Assembly: GCA_012729115.1 (NCBI GenBank)
Contig: JAAYDR010000059.1
Location: 19,556-83,555 of the forward strand
Direction: 5' to 3'
Origin: Clostridiales bacterium
Lineage (GTDB): Bacteria; Bacillota; Clostridia; Christensenellales; Aristaeellaceae
DNA length: 64,000 bases
Shown: piece by piece, positions 7,511 through 16,435 of the stretch
Layout: each line of letters starts with the position of its first letter
Numbering within the stretch: position 1 is the first letter of the stretch
Translations under genes and position numbers: made by a program
The notes under the pieces: generated by a model
What the model saw: only the letters and a program-made list of their open reading frames with translations
What the model was told of the DNA's origin: nothing
Databases searched by the model: none

Positions 7511-8920
7511 TTATCCCTTCGTCGCGATGTCGTCCGCCACGGCCATGCCGGTAACGCTGGCCTGCATGAGGCCGCGGGTGATTCCCGCGCCGTCGCCGAT
7601 GGCGTACAGACCCTTGATAGCGGTTTCAAAGCGGTTGTCCACCAGAATCTTGCTGGAGTAAAACTTGACTTCCACACCGTACAGGAGGGTGTTGCGGCTG
7701 TACAGGCCCGGCGCCAGATGATCAAAGGCCTTCAGGGCCTCCACAATGCTGGTGAGGTGACGGGGCGGGAGCACAAAGCTCAAATCTCCGGGCACGGCGG
7801 TGGAGAGGGTGGGGATGGTGGTGGACTTTTTCAGCCGGTCCGCATCGGTGCGCCGGCCCATGAGCAGGTCGCCCAGGCGCTGAACCATGATGGGCCCGCC
7901 GGTGAGCATATTGCCCAGTTGGGCGATGTATCGGCCGTACTCGATGGGCTGGTTGAAGGGCTCGGTGAAGCGGGTGGATACCAGGAGGGCAAAGTTGGTG
8001 TTGCCCGTATGCTTTGCCGGGTCGGAGTAGCTGTGGCCATTGACCACGGCAATGCCGCCCTCGTAATATTCCTGGCTGACCTCGCCGCCGGGATTCATGC
8101 AGAAGGTGCGCACCTTGTTTTCATAGGTGTCGCTGTAATAGACCAGCTTGGCCTCGTAGAGGTCGCCTGTGAGGCGGTCCATGATGGCGTTGGGCACTTC
8201 CACGCGCACACCGATGTCCACCTCGTTGTTCTGGGTGCGCAGGCCCAGCTTGGCCGCCTGCTGGGTGAGCCACTTGGCCCCGCCGCGGCCGGGGGCCACG
8301 ATTACATAGGGGGCCTTGGCCACAAAGGGCTCCTGGCCGCGCTGGTGAAGCCGCACGCCCACAACGGAGTCTCCCTCGCAGAGGATGTCTTCGGCGGTAG
8401 TGAGCTCCAGAAAGGTGGTATGGGTTTTTTCCACCAGGAAGTCGTGCATGGCCCCCAGCACAGGGCCTGCGTTTTCCGTGCCCAGGTGACGCACGGGGCA
8501 GGGCACCAGGCGGATGTTGTGGCGGCTGGCCTCGTAGGCGATTTCCTCCACCCGGCGGTCATTGAGGCCATGGACGGTTTCATTGGCCCCAAAGCGCAGG
8601 TAGATCTGGTCCGCTTTGCCGATGTATTCCATGGCGCGTTTGTGGCCCAGGTAGTCGCTGACCTGGCCTCCCACCTCATCGGAGAGGGAAAGCTTGCCGT
8701 CGCTGAAAGCCCCTGCGCCGGCCCAGCCGTGGACGATGCTGCAGGGGTCGCAATGGACGCATTGGCCGTTGATGCGGGCGGGGCAGGTGCGCCTTCGAAT
8801 GGCACGTCCTGCATCCACGATGAGAATGCTGGCCTGGGGCTTCCTGTCGGCAAGTTCCAAGGCGGCAAAGATGCCTGCCGGGCCTGCGCCGATGATGATC
8901 GCGTCATATGAATGTTCCAT
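7511..8920 (-). CDS. COG2509-type FAD-dependent dehydrogenase
   Basis: A 469-residue flavoprotein beginning with a Rossmann dinucleotide-binding motif (AIIIGAGPAGIFAALEL, residues 7-23). A cysteine-rich stretch, CPARINGQCVHCDPC at about residues 46-60, and GAGAFSDGKL follow. Both are typical of the uncharacterised COG2509 family. A C-terminal FAD-contact motif (GLYAIGDGAGITRGL) is at about residues 435-450. The family is widespread in anaerobes and its substrate is not established. The clustered cysteines could bind a metal centre or act in redox. The gene lies 21 bases downstream of trpS on the same strand. Confidence 0.8.
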   Translation of the reverse strand: MEHSYDAIIIGAGPAGIFAALELADRKPQASILIVDAGRAIRRRTCPARINGQCVHCDPCSIVHGWAGAGAFSDGKLSLSDEVGGQVSDYLGHKRAMEYIGKADQIYLRFGANETVHGLNDRRVEEIAYEASRHNIRLVPCPVRHLGTENAGPVLGAMHDFLVEKTHTTFLELTTAEDILCEGDSVVGVRLHQRGQEPFVAKAPYVIVAPGRGGAKWLTQQAAKLGLRTQNNEVDIGVRVEVPNAIMDRLTGDLYEAKLVYYSDTYENKVRTFCMNPGGEVSQEYYEGGIAVVNGHSYSDPAKHTGNTNFALLVSTRFTEPFNQPIEYGRYIAQLGNMLTGGPIMVQRLGDLLMGRRTDADRLKKSTTIPTLSTAVPGDLSFVLPPRHLTSIVEALKAFDHLAPGLYSRNTLLYGVEVKFYSSKILVDNRFETAIKGLYAIGDGAGITRGLMQASVTGMAVADDIATKG

Positions 8921-8941
8921 GATCCTTCTCCTTTACAGTCT

Positions 8942-9967
8942 TTAGCGGCTGTCTTTGCCTCTGGCCGCCAGGCCGATTTTGCGCTTCACCTTGTCCAGGG
9001 TGCGGGATGCCAGGGCAGATGCCCGCTCGGCACCCTGATCCAGTACCCCCTGTAGATAGGCCTTGTCGGCCATCAGCCGGGCATACTCCGCCTGGATGGG
9101 CTCCAGGGCTGCGGTCACGGCATCGCAGGCCCGCTCCTTCAGCTTGCCGTAGCCCTGTCCGGACAGGGAGTCGGCCACGGCTTGCGGGGTTTCCCCGGTA
9201 AGGGCGGCGATGATGGCCAGCAGGTTGCTGACGCCTGGCTTTTGCTCCACGTCATAGCGGATTTCTGCGTCACTGTCGGTGACGGCACGCTTGAGCTTGC
9301 GGCGGATGACCTCCGGAGGATCGAGTAGGGAGATGTAGGTGTCCTCCGGATCGGATTTGCTCATCTTCCGGGTGGGCTCCTGGAGGCTCATCACCTTGCC
9401 GCCCACCTTGCCGATGTAGACCTCGGGAATGGTGAACACATTGCCGTACAGGTTGTTGAAACGCTGGGCGATGTCCCGGGTCAGTTCCAGGTGCTGTTTC
9501 TGGTCCACGCCCACAGGCACCAGGTCGGCCTGATACAGGAGGATGTCCGCGGCCATAAGCACCGGGTAGGTGAACAGGCCCGCGTTGATGTTGTCCTCGT
9601 GGCGGGCGCTCTTGTCCTTGAACTGGGTCATGCGGGAGAGCTCGCCCATGTAGGTGTAGCAATTGAGGATCCAGGACAGCTCCGCATGGGCGGGCACATG
9701 GCTCTGACAGTAAATCAGGCTTTTTTGCGGATCCAGGCCCACGGCCAGATAGATGGCGGCCAGGTCCAGGCAGCGCTTTCGCAGGGCTGCCGCGTCCTGG
9801 CGCAGTGTGATGGCGTGCAAATCCACCACGCAGTACAGGCAGAGATAATCATCCTCCAGCAGCTTAAAATTGCGCAGGGCGCCGATGTAGTTGCCCAGGG
9901 TCAGGGTGCCGGTGGGCTGGATGCCGGAAAAGATGACTTTTTGGCGGGCCGGGGTTTGCTGTTCCAT
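8942..9967 (-). CDS. trpS: Tryptophanyl-tRNA synthetase
   Basis: A 341-residue class I aminoacyl-tRNA synthetase of normal bacterial length. The HIGH-like motif is seen as [14 protein letters not shown] (residues 18-31). The KMSKS loop is [10 protein letters not shown] near residue 200. The enzyme charges tRNA-Trp with tryptophan in the cytoplasm. GGAGGTACCCC precedes the ATG. Only 43 bases separate it from the SMR gene upstream, with no visible terminator, promoter or T-box. It may therefore be read from the long operon above it or from a promoter inside that operon. Confidence 0.95.
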   Translation of the reverse strand: MEQQTPARQKVIFSGIQPTGTLTLGNYIGALRNFKLLEDDYLCLYCVVDLHAITLRQDAAALRKRCLDLAAIYLAVGLDPQKSLIYCQSHVPAHAELSWILNCYTYMGELSRMTQFKDKSARHEDNINAGLFTYPVLMAADILLYQADLVPVGVDQKQHLELTRDIAQRFNNLYGNVFTIPEVYIGKVGGKVMSLQEPTRKMSKSDPEDTYISLLDPPEVIRRKLKRAVTDSDAEIRYDVEQKPGVSNLLAIIAALTGETPQAVADSLSGQGYGKLKERACDAVTAALEPIQAEYARLMADKAYLQGVLDQGAERASALASRTLDKVKRKIGLAARGKDSR

Positions 9968-10010
9968 AGGGGTACCTCCGTTGGGTCGCGGCAGGGCGCG
10001 GAATGGGGGA

Positions 10011-10352
10011 CTATTTCCAGGTGAGGGTGAGCACGATCCCCGCGATGATCAGGGCATTGCCGATGAGCTTGCGGCGGGTGATCTTCTCCCCCAAAAAGAG
10101 ATGAGACAGAAACAGGACATATAGATATCCGGACGCCTCCAGCACCCCCGCCACGGACAGGTCCAGCTCGCCCAGGGCCAGGATGTTGAGCAGCATGCAG
10201 CCAAAGAACAGGGCATAGGCGAGGATGGCGGGAAGGTTCAGGTAGAAGCGCAGGCCCTTGTGGGCAGGATTGCTGGCCGCCTTTTTGAGGATCACCTGGG
10301 AGAGGGCGGCCACCAGGGGGGTGATGAGGTAAATAAGCACACTAACGGTCAT
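10011..10352 (-). CDS. SMR/EamA-type half-transporter, subunit B
   Basis: A 113-residue protein with four membrane helices in the small multidrug resistance/DMT fold. Its first helix ends in [10 protein letters not shown], and its last pair includes [23 protein letters not shown], the usual E-K-I-T loop between helices 3 and 4. It overlaps the upstream SMR gene by 11 bases, so the two are coupled. Paired, non-identical SMR proteins next to a DPM1/ArnC-like glycosyltransferase recall ArnE/ArnF, which flip undecaprenyl-phosphate-aminoarabinose. I infer a lipid-linked-sugar flippase here rather than a drug pump. Confidence 0.7.
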   Translation of the reverse strand: MTVSVLIYLITPLVAALSQVILKKAASNPAHKGLRFYLNLPAILAYALFFGCMLLNILALGELDLSVAGVLEASGYLYVLFLSHLFLGEKITRRKLIGNALIIAGIVLTLTWK

Positions 10353-10746
10353 GATCCGTCACCACGAGCACCACTCCCGCCAGCACCACCAGGATGCCGA
10401 CGGCCTTTCCCCAGGTTATCTCCTCGCCAAAAAACAGAAGACCAAACAGGATGGTCCACAGGGTGCATACCGCCCGGTTGCTGTAGGCAAAGGAGAGGTC
10501 TACCCGCCGGAGGATGAGCTGCCATAGCAAAGTATAGACCAAAAGGGCTAAAAACTCCAGCCCTACGAACACAAGGGTGGTTTCCCACAGGCCCGCCAGG
10601 CGGTACAGCCCCGCGTACTTGGCAAAGACGCTGGCCAGGCTGTACAGTAGCAGCGTCAGATGGAGAAAGAGATAGGAACGGATGTCCGGCCGGGGAGATT
10701 CGATCCGGTGGGAGGGTTGAAACCTGCCGGATTTTCTGGGTGTCAC
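10342..10746 (-). CDS. SMR/EamA-type half-transporter, subunit A
   Basis: A 134-residue protein with a polar 25-residue N-terminal extension and four membrane helices. Its LLFFGEEITWGKAVGILVVLAG stretch matches the E-x-I-T loop of SMR/DMT proteins, and its first helix carries LASVFAKYAGL. It overlaps the second SMR gene by 11 bases and starts 13 bases after the GNAT gene stop. The two subunits are clearly different in sequence, as expected for an obligate heterodimer. The proposed role is flipping the undecaprenyl-phosphate-sugar made by the nearby GT2, by analogy with ArnEF. This is inference from context. Confidence 0.7.
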   Translation of the reverse strand: MTPRKSGRFQPSHRIESPRPDIRSYLFLHLTLLLYSLASVFAKYAGLYRLAGLWETTLVFVGLEFLALLVYTLLWQLILRRVDLSFAYSNRAVCTLWTILFGLLFFGEEITWGKAVGILVVLAGVVLVVTDHDR

Positions 10747-10759
10747 AGGCTCGCCTCCC

Positions 10760-11497
10760 TCATCCTACATGCTTCACATAGGTGTACAGGGTGCTGGAGA
10801 GGGTCGCTCCGGCATTCATGTAGACCCGCAGCACTTTCCAGTTGTTGCTGACAATTGTGCTGGAAAGCTGCTTGCAATCCCAGGCAAAGCAGGTATCCAG
10901 GGTCTTTTTGTGGAGCAGGGCCCCCATGCCCCGGTCGCGGGACTCGTCATACAGCCCCATGAGCACCGGGTCCACGGTATCCTCATCCACCCGGCTGACC
11001 ACAAAAAAACCAAAGGGCCGTGCACCCTGCAAAACCTCATACAACTTTCCGCCGGAGGCAATGATCCTGTCCACCCAGTTGGCAAAGCGGTTACCGGACT
11101 GGGCATGGGAAAAGAAAGGGTCGATGGACACCCGGTCCGAGGTAAAAATTCCATCCCGAATCAAGCGGCCAATCCGTTCCCGATCATCGGGCAAGGTCCG
11201 TTCCGCTACGGTCAGCCCCCGATCAAAGCGGGCGATGGTGGCGGGCATGGCATAGTCTCCCCGCTTGATCGTTACATGAAACACGGTTTCAACGAAGGTA
11301 TATCCCAGGGATGGCAAGCCGAAAAGCAACTGGGAGCAGTTCACCGGGGTTTTGACCACCAGATACCGGGCCCCCTTTTGGATGCAGTCCTGCTCCACCT
11401 GGGACAGATCCTGGAGGGTATCCCGGGGCTCCAGCAGGAGTTCACAGGTGTCAATGCCCAGGTTTTCAAGTTCCCAGGTGGCGTGTATAGTCTTCAT
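10760..11497 (-). CDS. GNAT-family N-acyltransferase (WecD-like)
   Basis: A 245-residue protein with a GNAT fold in its second half. The acyl-CoA pyrophosphate-binding loop is SRDRGMGALLHKK around residues 187-199. The following NNWKVLRVYMNAGA segment is typical of sugar-amine acetyltransferases such as WecD. The first 100 residues form a separate region, also as in WecD. It overlaps the glycosyltransferase gene by 32 bases, which implies tight coupling. A likely reaction is acylation of an amino group on a nucleotide-linked or lipid-linked sugar, with the donor possibly coming from the acyl-ACP module of this operon. The substrate is not known. Confidence 0.7.
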   Translation of the reverse strand: MKTIHATWELENLGIDTCELLLEPRDTLQDLSQVEQDCIQKGARYLVVKTPVNCSQLLFGLPSLGYTFVETVFHVTIKRGDYAMPATIARFDRGLTVAERTLPDDRERIGRLIRDGIFTSDRVSIDPFFSHAQSGNRFANWVDRIIASGGKLYEVLQGARPFGFFVVSRVDEDTVDPVLMGLYDESRDRGMGALLHKKTLDTCFAWDCKQLSSTIVSNNWKVLRVYMNAGATLSSTLYTYVKHVG

Positions 11498-12449
11498 GGC
11501 GACCCTCCTTCCCTCTGGGGTCGATGATGCTGCGCACCACGTACTGGGGGCTGCGGTTGATACTCAGATAGATGCGGCCCACATACTCCCCGACAATGCC
11601 GATCAGCGCGATAATGACGCCGCCCAGGGTGAGCATCACTGCCAGCGTGCTGGCCCAGCCTGCCTGAATGGATGGATCGATGAGCTTTCGAATGATGGTG
11701 ACCAGAGCAAACAGGAAACCAAAGATCGCGGTGAACCAGCCGATGTAATTGGCCAGGCGGAGAGGCTTGATGGAAAAAGCGGTTACGCCGTTGGACCACA
11801 GCGAGATGAGCTTGCGCAGGGTATAACCGCTTTCTCCCTGCAGCCGGGCTTTGTGGGTAACAGGCACATTGGTGCAGGTGCTGACGCTTTGAAACAGCAG
11901 TCCCGTAATGTAGGGGAAGGGGTTTGGATAGCGCAGGGCGCTGTCCACCACAAAGCGCTGGCAGGCAAAGTAGCTGTTGGGGGTGATGTCCTTGGGCTGG
12001 CCAAAGAAGAAATGGTTGCAAGCGGCATTGAAGCGGCTGCCCAGGTTGCGGAAGAGGCTTTGCTTGCGCTGGGCATACTGGGCGAAGACAATGTCATAGC
12101 CCTCCCGAACCTTGTCGATGAGCTTGAAGCATTCCAGGGCAGGGGTCTGGCCGTCGTCGTCCAGACAGATGATGATGTCGCCCCGCACCTGCCCAAAGCC
12201 CGCCATCAGGGCGCTGTGCTGGCCGAAGTTGCGGGACAGGTTGACAAAGACCAGCCGGGGATCGGCAGCGCACAAGGCGGCGATGGCGCTTGCCGTATCG
12301 TCCGGGCTGCCGTCGTTGACCAGAATGATTTCATAATCAAACTCCGCCAGGCGGGGGTCCACCGTGGCATGGATTTCCGCCACCACCTGACCGATGGTGT
12401 TCTGGGAGCGATAACAGGGGATCACGAAGGAGAGAAGGGTCTTGTCCAT
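11466..12449 (-). CDS. DPM1/ArnC/GtrB-like undecaprenyl-phosphate glycosyltransferase (GT2)
   Basis: A 327-residue GT2 enzyme. It has the GT-A nucleotide-sugar motifs VNDGSPDDT (about residues 44-52) and LDDDGQTP (about 95-102, metal-binding DDD). GESGYTLRKLISLW follows near residue 210, characteristic of polyprenyl-phosphate transferases. Two membrane helices come next (about 230-255 and 265-290). Such enzymes move a sugar from UDP/GDP/TDP to undecaprenyl-phosphate on the inner membrane face. Together with the SMR pair and the GT-C-like proteins this gives synthesis, flipping and transfer of a lipid-linked monosaccharide. The start ATG at 12449 lies 37 bases after the LuxC-like gene. Confidence 0.9.
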   Translation of the reverse strand: MDKTLLSFVIPCYRSQNTIGQVVAEIHATVDPRLAEFDYEIILVNDGSPDDTASAIAALCAADPRLVFVNLSRNFGQHSALMAGFGQVRGDIIICLDDDGQTPALECFKLIDKVREGYDIVFAQYAQRKQSLFRNLGSRFNAACNHFFFGQPKDITPNSYFACQRFVVDSALRYPNPFPYITGLLFQSVSTCTNVPVTHKARLQGESGYTLRKLISLWSNGVTAFSIKPLRLANYIGWFTAIFGFLFALVTIIRKLIDPSIQAGWASTLAVMLTLGGVIIALIGIVGEYVGRIYLSINRSPQYVVRSIIDPRGKEGRHEDYTRHLGT

Positions 12450-12486
12450 GGGGGAATCACCTCAAATGAGTATAGGCCGGGATGCG

Positions 12487-13719
12487 TTACCAGGTTTCCA
12501 CCTGGCGGGATAGGATGTTGATCAGGTCGTATCCGTCCCAGGCAAGGGAAAAGTCCAGGCTATGGCCCAGCGGCACAATGCGGTCGATGCCCTTGAGCCC
12601 ATGGGACAGGATCAGTTGCCGGAGTTCCTGAGGGTCAATGCCCAGATACGTCACCGTCTGAAACTTCGGGCTTACGAGGGCCAGGAGAGCGCTCAGGTCG
12701 GTGTCGATGTATTCCACAAAAAGGCCTCCGGGGCAGCGGATGCTTTCCACCTGAGGGCTGAGTTCCTTCACACCGATGCGGGCAATCAGGTTGTCCCCGC
12801 CGGCCGGGCGGTAGACCTCCCCAAGCCGGAGGGCAGCCTCATAGAAAGCTGTGAGCTTGTCCACAGACACCACGGGCTGGAGCGTATAGCGAGGCGCGGC
12901 GTAGCTATGGACAGCCTTCCAGAAGCGGTCCTGGGCAGCACGGGTCTTGTGAAGGGAGGGAGTATCCTCATTCTCCGCCAGCCAGTACAAAAGCCTGGGA
13001 GAGGTGCAGGCATTCTGGTCCAGAAGATAAGTGTCGTTGTAAAAGCCCTGTGCTGCGGCCTGAAGCTGCTTGTCCTCCAGGGCAAGCACCGCCGAGGCTC
13101 GCAGAACCAATAGGGAATAGCGGTCCGGAAAGGTGATGTCAAAGGCCCGGGGAGACAGGGGGATCCGGCGGATATGGGTCACGGTTTCGTCCCCGCCCCA
13201 GATGATCCTTACATCGCAGAGGGTGCTGAGTTCCTGGGTGATCTCCTGCCGCTCCCGGGGATAGGAAATCACATTCACATAGGGCCGAAGGGTTTGAAAG
13301 GAGGAAGCAAGCAGGCCCTCCATCACCTGGCAGACAAGGCGGGTCTGGGGGAAGTCCCGGCTTGGGGCCTTCACCAGGGAAGCATTGCCCGCCAGCAGAG
13401 CGGCAACCAGGGAATAAGCAAAGTTGAGGGGAACATTTCCTGGGGCGATGTGGAAGACCAGCCCCCGTCCAACGCGGTTGCCTTTGCTCCAGGTTTCGTA
13501 ATCCCGGCGGTGTTTTTCCAGATTGCCCCTGCGGCAGAAAAAGGCCAGAGCGGTCAGGTCCGGATACTCCCGGAGCGCTTTGTCTTCAAGCAGTGCGGCG
13601 GAAAGAGCCTCTAAAAACGCCATCACGGGAGGGGCAAAGGGCGTCAGGGGAGGAGCTGCCGCGGCCAGGGTGAAATCTCCCGCGCCGCACAGCCAGGCGC
13701 AGCTCTCATGTGTGCTCAT
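12487..13719 (-). CDS. LuxC-like acyl-CoA/acyl-protein reductase
   Basis: A 410-residue member of the LuxC (PF05893) aldehyde-dehydrogenase-like family. FHIAPGNVPLNFAYSLVAALL (about residues 87-107) and NASLVKAPSRDFPQTRL mark the nucleotide-binding half. DQNACTSPRLL near residue 235 contains the catalytic cysteine. In luminous bacteria LuxC reduces acyl groups, delivered by LuxE, to aldehydes with NADPH. No luciferase or LuxD is present, so the product must serve another pathway. It overlaps the LuxE-like gene by 14 bases, which fits the LuxC-LuxE complex. The N-terminus is about 60 residues shorter than Vibrio LuxC. Confidence 0.85.
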   Translation of the reverse strand: MSTHESCAWLCGAGDFTLAAAAPPLTPFAPPVMAFLEALSAALLEDKALREYPDLTALAFFCRRGNLEKHRRDYETWSKGNRVGRGLVFHIAPGNVPLNFAYSLVAALLAGNASLVKAPSRDFPQTRLVCQVMEGLLASSFQTLRPYVNVISYPRERQEITQELSTLCDVRIIWGGDETVTHIRRIPLSPRAFDITFPDRYSLLVLRASAVLALEDKQLQAAAQGFYNDTYLLDQNACTSPRLLYWLAENEDTPSLHKTRAAQDRFWKAVHSYAAPRYTLQPVVSVDKLTAFYEAALRLGEVYRPAGGDNLIARIGVKELSPQVESIRCPGGLFVEYIDTDLSALLALVSPKFQTVTYLGIDPQELRQLILSHGLKGIDRIVPLGHSLDFSLAWDGYDLINILSRQVETW

Positions 13720-14785
13720 AGGTATCGCTGCACCCCCTTACCTCCGCCCGGGCGACCCGCCCGAACACGGTGAAATACTTGCCCTTGCGGCCGCAGGGGC
13801 AGTCGTCCTCCCCCAGAAGGGAGCCTTCGTCCTCGGTGAGGAGGATGTGCCCGGGATAGCTGCGGGGCAGGAGGCTGCTGACCTGGATCAGACCACGCTG
13901 GCCCATGGGAGCAACCGAGAAATCCCAGGGGTCCCGGATGGTCACATCGGACCAGACCGGGGCATGAAGATGCCCCTGTTCGCATTCCAGATAGATGGTA
14001 CCGGTCTGCTCCACCATACCATAGTAATCATGGATTTGGGTGATACCGCAGACCTCGCCCAAGGCGGCCTTGAACCCCTGGGGGGACACAGCCTGGGAGG
14101 TCAGCTTTTTCCAGCCGCCCCCATGGATGAGGATGCCGGCGGATAAATCCGGCTTTTCTCCAAGACGCAGAAGCTCTTGATAGAAATGCTGCCAGATGAT
14201 AAACGTGAAGCCAAACAGGAAGATGGGACTCCCCCGATGCCTGGAGAGAAAGGCCTTCAGGCCCTCCACATCCAGGGCCATGGACTCATCCAGGGCGAAA
14301 AACCTGTCCCTGGCAAAGATGCTGAAGCCCAGGATGCCCGCCCCGCGAGCGGAGAATTGGGTCCGGCTGGACACCAGGGCGCTGCTGTCCAGGATGATCA
14401 TGGGCAGGCGGCTGTTCCCCAGAAAGCTGGCCACGATCTTTGACAGAGCCTTGCTCTGGGCTGTGCTGGTTTCCCGGTCCAGGTAAATACGGCTGACTTG
14501 CTGACCCGTCGTGCCGCTGCTGGTCATGGTCCTGTAGAGCTGCTCCTGGGGCACGCTTTTCAGGGAAAACTCCTTGAAAAGCCGCACAGGCAGAAAGGGG
14601 ATCTCCTCATGGCTTTGGATCCGGTCCAGATCCGTTCCCCAGGCGGAGAGCATCCGGGCATACTCCGGGCAGCCGGCCGCATGATGGCGGCTTAAGGCCA
14701 GGAGTTCCCGGGTGAGAAGAGCCTGCTTGGCTTCCCTGTCCAGACCATAGGGAGCCAGGGCCAGCAGGGCGTCCATGTCAGTCAT
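13706..14785 (-). CDS. LuxE-like acyl-protein synthetase/acyl-AMP ligase
   Basis: A 359-residue protein of the LuxE family (PF04443). The ATP-binding loop TMTSSGTTGQQVSRIYLD is near residue 95. The C-terminal third carries DYYGMVEQTGTIYLECEQGH and a Cys pair in GEDDCPCGRKGKYFTVFGR, a typical LuxE ending. LuxE adenylates a fatty acid, transfers it to its own cysteine and hands it to LuxC. I chose the ATG at 14785, which overlaps the preceding ligase stop by 8 bases. A frame reaching 14890 lies entirely inside that ligase. A second adenylating enzyme sits in the same operon, so LuxE may act on the ACP-bound or released product. Confidence 0.85.
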   Translation of the reverse strand: MTDMDALLALAPYGLDREAKQALLTRELLALSRHHAAGCPEYARMLSAWGTDLDRIQSHEEIPFLPVRLFKEFSLKSVPQEQLYRTMTSSGTTGQQVSRIYLDRETSTAQSKALSKIVASFLGNSRLPMIILDSSALVSSRTQFSARGAGILGFSIFARDRFFALDESMALDVEGLKAFLSRHRGSPIFLFGFTFIIWQHFYQELLRLGEKPDLSAGILIHGGGWKKLTSQAVSPQGFKAALGEVCGITQIHDYYGMVEQTGTIYLECEQGHLHAPVWSDVTIRDPWDFSVAPMGQRGLIQVSSLLPRSYPGHILLTEDEGSLLGEDDCPCGRKGKYFTVFGRVARAEVRGCSDTYEHT

Positions 14786-16184
14786 AGTACTGCTCCAGCT
14801 CCTTATAGAGCGTTTTGCCCGCATCGTTGTGGGGGATTTCCGGGATGACCTTGGCATGGAAGGCCACCGGGTTAAGGCCGGTTTTTTCAATCAGGTAGCG
14901 GCGCAATTCCGGCAGGAGATCCTCCCTGGTGGCAAAGAGGTAGAGATGGTCGTCCTTGCCTCCGCAGACCAGATCCACATCAGGAAAGGCGGCTTTCAGC
15001 AGCCCTTCGGCTTCGTCCAGGTTCACCCGGTTCCCGAAGATCTTCAGAAAGCGCTTCTGACGGCCTACGATGGTGAAATAGCCGTCGGCGTCCATTTTGG
15101 CCATGTCCCCGGTATCCAGCACGCCGCCCCGCTCATCCCCCAGGACCAAATCGGCGGCGCTTTGGGCATATCCCAAAGTGACGTTGTCCCCATGGTAGCG
15201 CAGCTCGCCGGTGATTTCCGGCTGGGTAATCACTGTTCCATCCCCGTCCAGGAGTTCAAAGCGCCCTCCTGGAATGGCGATGCCTATGGTACCAGCCTTC
15301 TCCAGGCTCCGTGTCCAGGGCAGGTAGGACATGCGGGCAGTGGCCTCGCACTGGCCGTACATGACGTAAAACTTCCGCCCGGTTTCCAGGCACCAGCGGG
15401 CCAGCTTCTCATGGAGAGCAAGGGACAGTTTGCCCCCGGCCTGGGTCATGACCTTAAGACTGGGCAAATCCATGCGGGTAAAGCGCATCCGGTCCAGCAT
15501 TTCGTAGGTGTAGGGAACGCCGCCGAAGCTGGTTGCCTCCCGGGCCTTGAAAAAGCTCCAGAAGTCCTTCTGGGCAATGCCTTTATCCGTAAGCAGGATG
15601 GCAGCCCCCACGTCCAGATGGCTGTTGATGATACTCAGCCCATAGGTGTAGTGCATGGGCAGGGTGGTGATGGGCCGCTCCCCTGCGGTCAGCTCCAGGT
15701 ATTCCACAATGCTGTCTGTGTTGGAGCGGATGTTGCGGTAACTCTGCCGCACAAACTTGGGGCTGCCTGTGGAACCGCTTGTGGTGAGCAGGAGCGCCAG
15801 ATCCGCATGCAGCTGTGTTCTGTCCTCAAAGGGCGTTGCCAGAAGCTGGTAGCCAAAACGTTTGTACACCGGCATGCACTTTTTTACGCGCATGCCCTCC
15901 GGCACCCACAGAAACTTGGGAGCATAGGCCTGGTACAGGGCTTCCAGTGTTTCCGGATTTGTGTCTGCCCCCAGCATGGCAGGAACAATGTTCCCTTCCA
16001 GAAAGGAGGCATACCCCAGGAAGCTGCCCAGGGTATTCTGGCAGACCTGCAGGACCAGGCAGCGGCTCCCGACAGCCTGGCACAGAGCGCGGCCCTCCCG
16101 GGCCAGCTCTGCGTAGGAAAGGCGCTGACCAAATTCGTCGACAACGGCAACCTGGCTGCCGAAACGATCAAATGTCCACATCAT
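14778..16184 (-). CDS. AMP-forming acyl-ACP/acyl-CoA ligase
   Basis: A 468-residue ANL-superfamily enzyme. The phosphate loop is LLTTSGSTGSPKFVRQSYRN around residues 125-144. The adenine-binding region includes MYGQCEATARMSYLP near 285. The hinge is DTGDMAKMDADGYFTIVGR near 360. The catalytic lysine is likely in NDAGKTLYKEL close to the C-terminus. It adenylates a carboxylic acid and loads it on CoA or, more likely here, on the ACP encoded just upstream. The start ATG at 16184 overlaps the ACP stop region by 17 bases. It is shorter than long-chain acyl-CoA ligases and resembles DltA/peptide-synthetase adenylation proteins in size. The substrate is unknown. Confidence 0.8.
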   Translation of the reverse strand: MMWTFDRFGSQVAVVDEFGQRLSYAELAREGRALCQAVGSRCLVLQVCQNTLGSFLGYASFLEGNIVPAMLGADTNPETLEALYQAYAPKFLWVPEGMRVKKCMPVYKRFGYQLLATPFEDRTQLHADLALLLTTSGSTGSPKFVRQSYRNIRSNTDSIVEYLELTAGERPITTLPMHYTYGLSIINSHLDVGAAILLTDKGIAQKDFWSFFKAREATSFGGVPYTYEMLDRMRFTRMDLPSLKVMTQAGGKLSLALHEKLARWCLETGRKFYVMYGQCEATARMSYLPWTRSLEKAGTIGIAIPGGRFELLDGDGTVITQPEITGELRYHGDNVTLGYAQSAADLVLGDERGGVLDTGDMAKMDADGYFTIVGRQKRFLKIFGNRVNLDEAEGLLKAAFPDVDLVCGGKDDHLYLFATREDLLPELRRYLIEKTGLNPVAFHAKVIPEIPHNDAGKTLYKELEQYYD

Positions 16185-16404
16185 ACTTCCGCAGAATCTC
16201 CTTGCCCTTTTCAAAAGAACTCAAATCGATGATATCATCCATCTCCATCATGATATCAAAGGCATCCTCCAGCCTGGCCACCAAAGTCATATGGCCTACG
16301 CTGTCCCAGGAAGGGCTTTCGCCGTAGACCAGAGAAGGTACCTGGTCCGGCGCCACTTCCAGGGCGGCTGCAAAGGCGTCTACGTATTTATTCAGATTGC
16401 TCAT
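16168..16404 (-). CDS. Acyl carrier protein
   Basis: A 78-residue acidic helical protein with the phosphopantetheine attachment site in WDSVGHM (Ser near residue 35), the classical D-S-x-G-H pattern. It is a dedicated ACP, separate from fatty-acid-synthase AcpP, lying between a FabG-like reductase and an AMP ligase. It should carry the acyl group through activation and reduction. The ATG at 16404 follows AAGGAGGAAATCCC. The frame could extend to 16749 through the reductase gene in another phase, but that part is a shadow. It overlaps the ligase gene by 17 bases. Confidence 0.9.
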   Translation of the reverse strand: MSNLNKYVDAFAAALEVAPDQVPSLVYGESPSWDSVGHMTLVARLEDAFDIMMEMDDIIDLSSFEKGKEILRKYDVDI

Positions 16405-16435
16405 GGGATTTCCTCCTTGCTGTTGATAAGCGCTG

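Noticed and set aside
7322..8911. A 529-codon plus-strand frame opposite the COG2509 gene
   Set aside because: It has no recognisable domain and mirrors a gene with clear FAD motifs.
9968..10010. A T-box or promoter directly before trpS
   Set aside because: The gap is 43 bases with no leader structure and no -35/-10 pair.
12487..14785. A bioluminescence (lux) operon
   Set aside because: LuxC- and LuxE-like genes are present, but there is no luxAB luciferase or luxD. The context is glycan synthesis.
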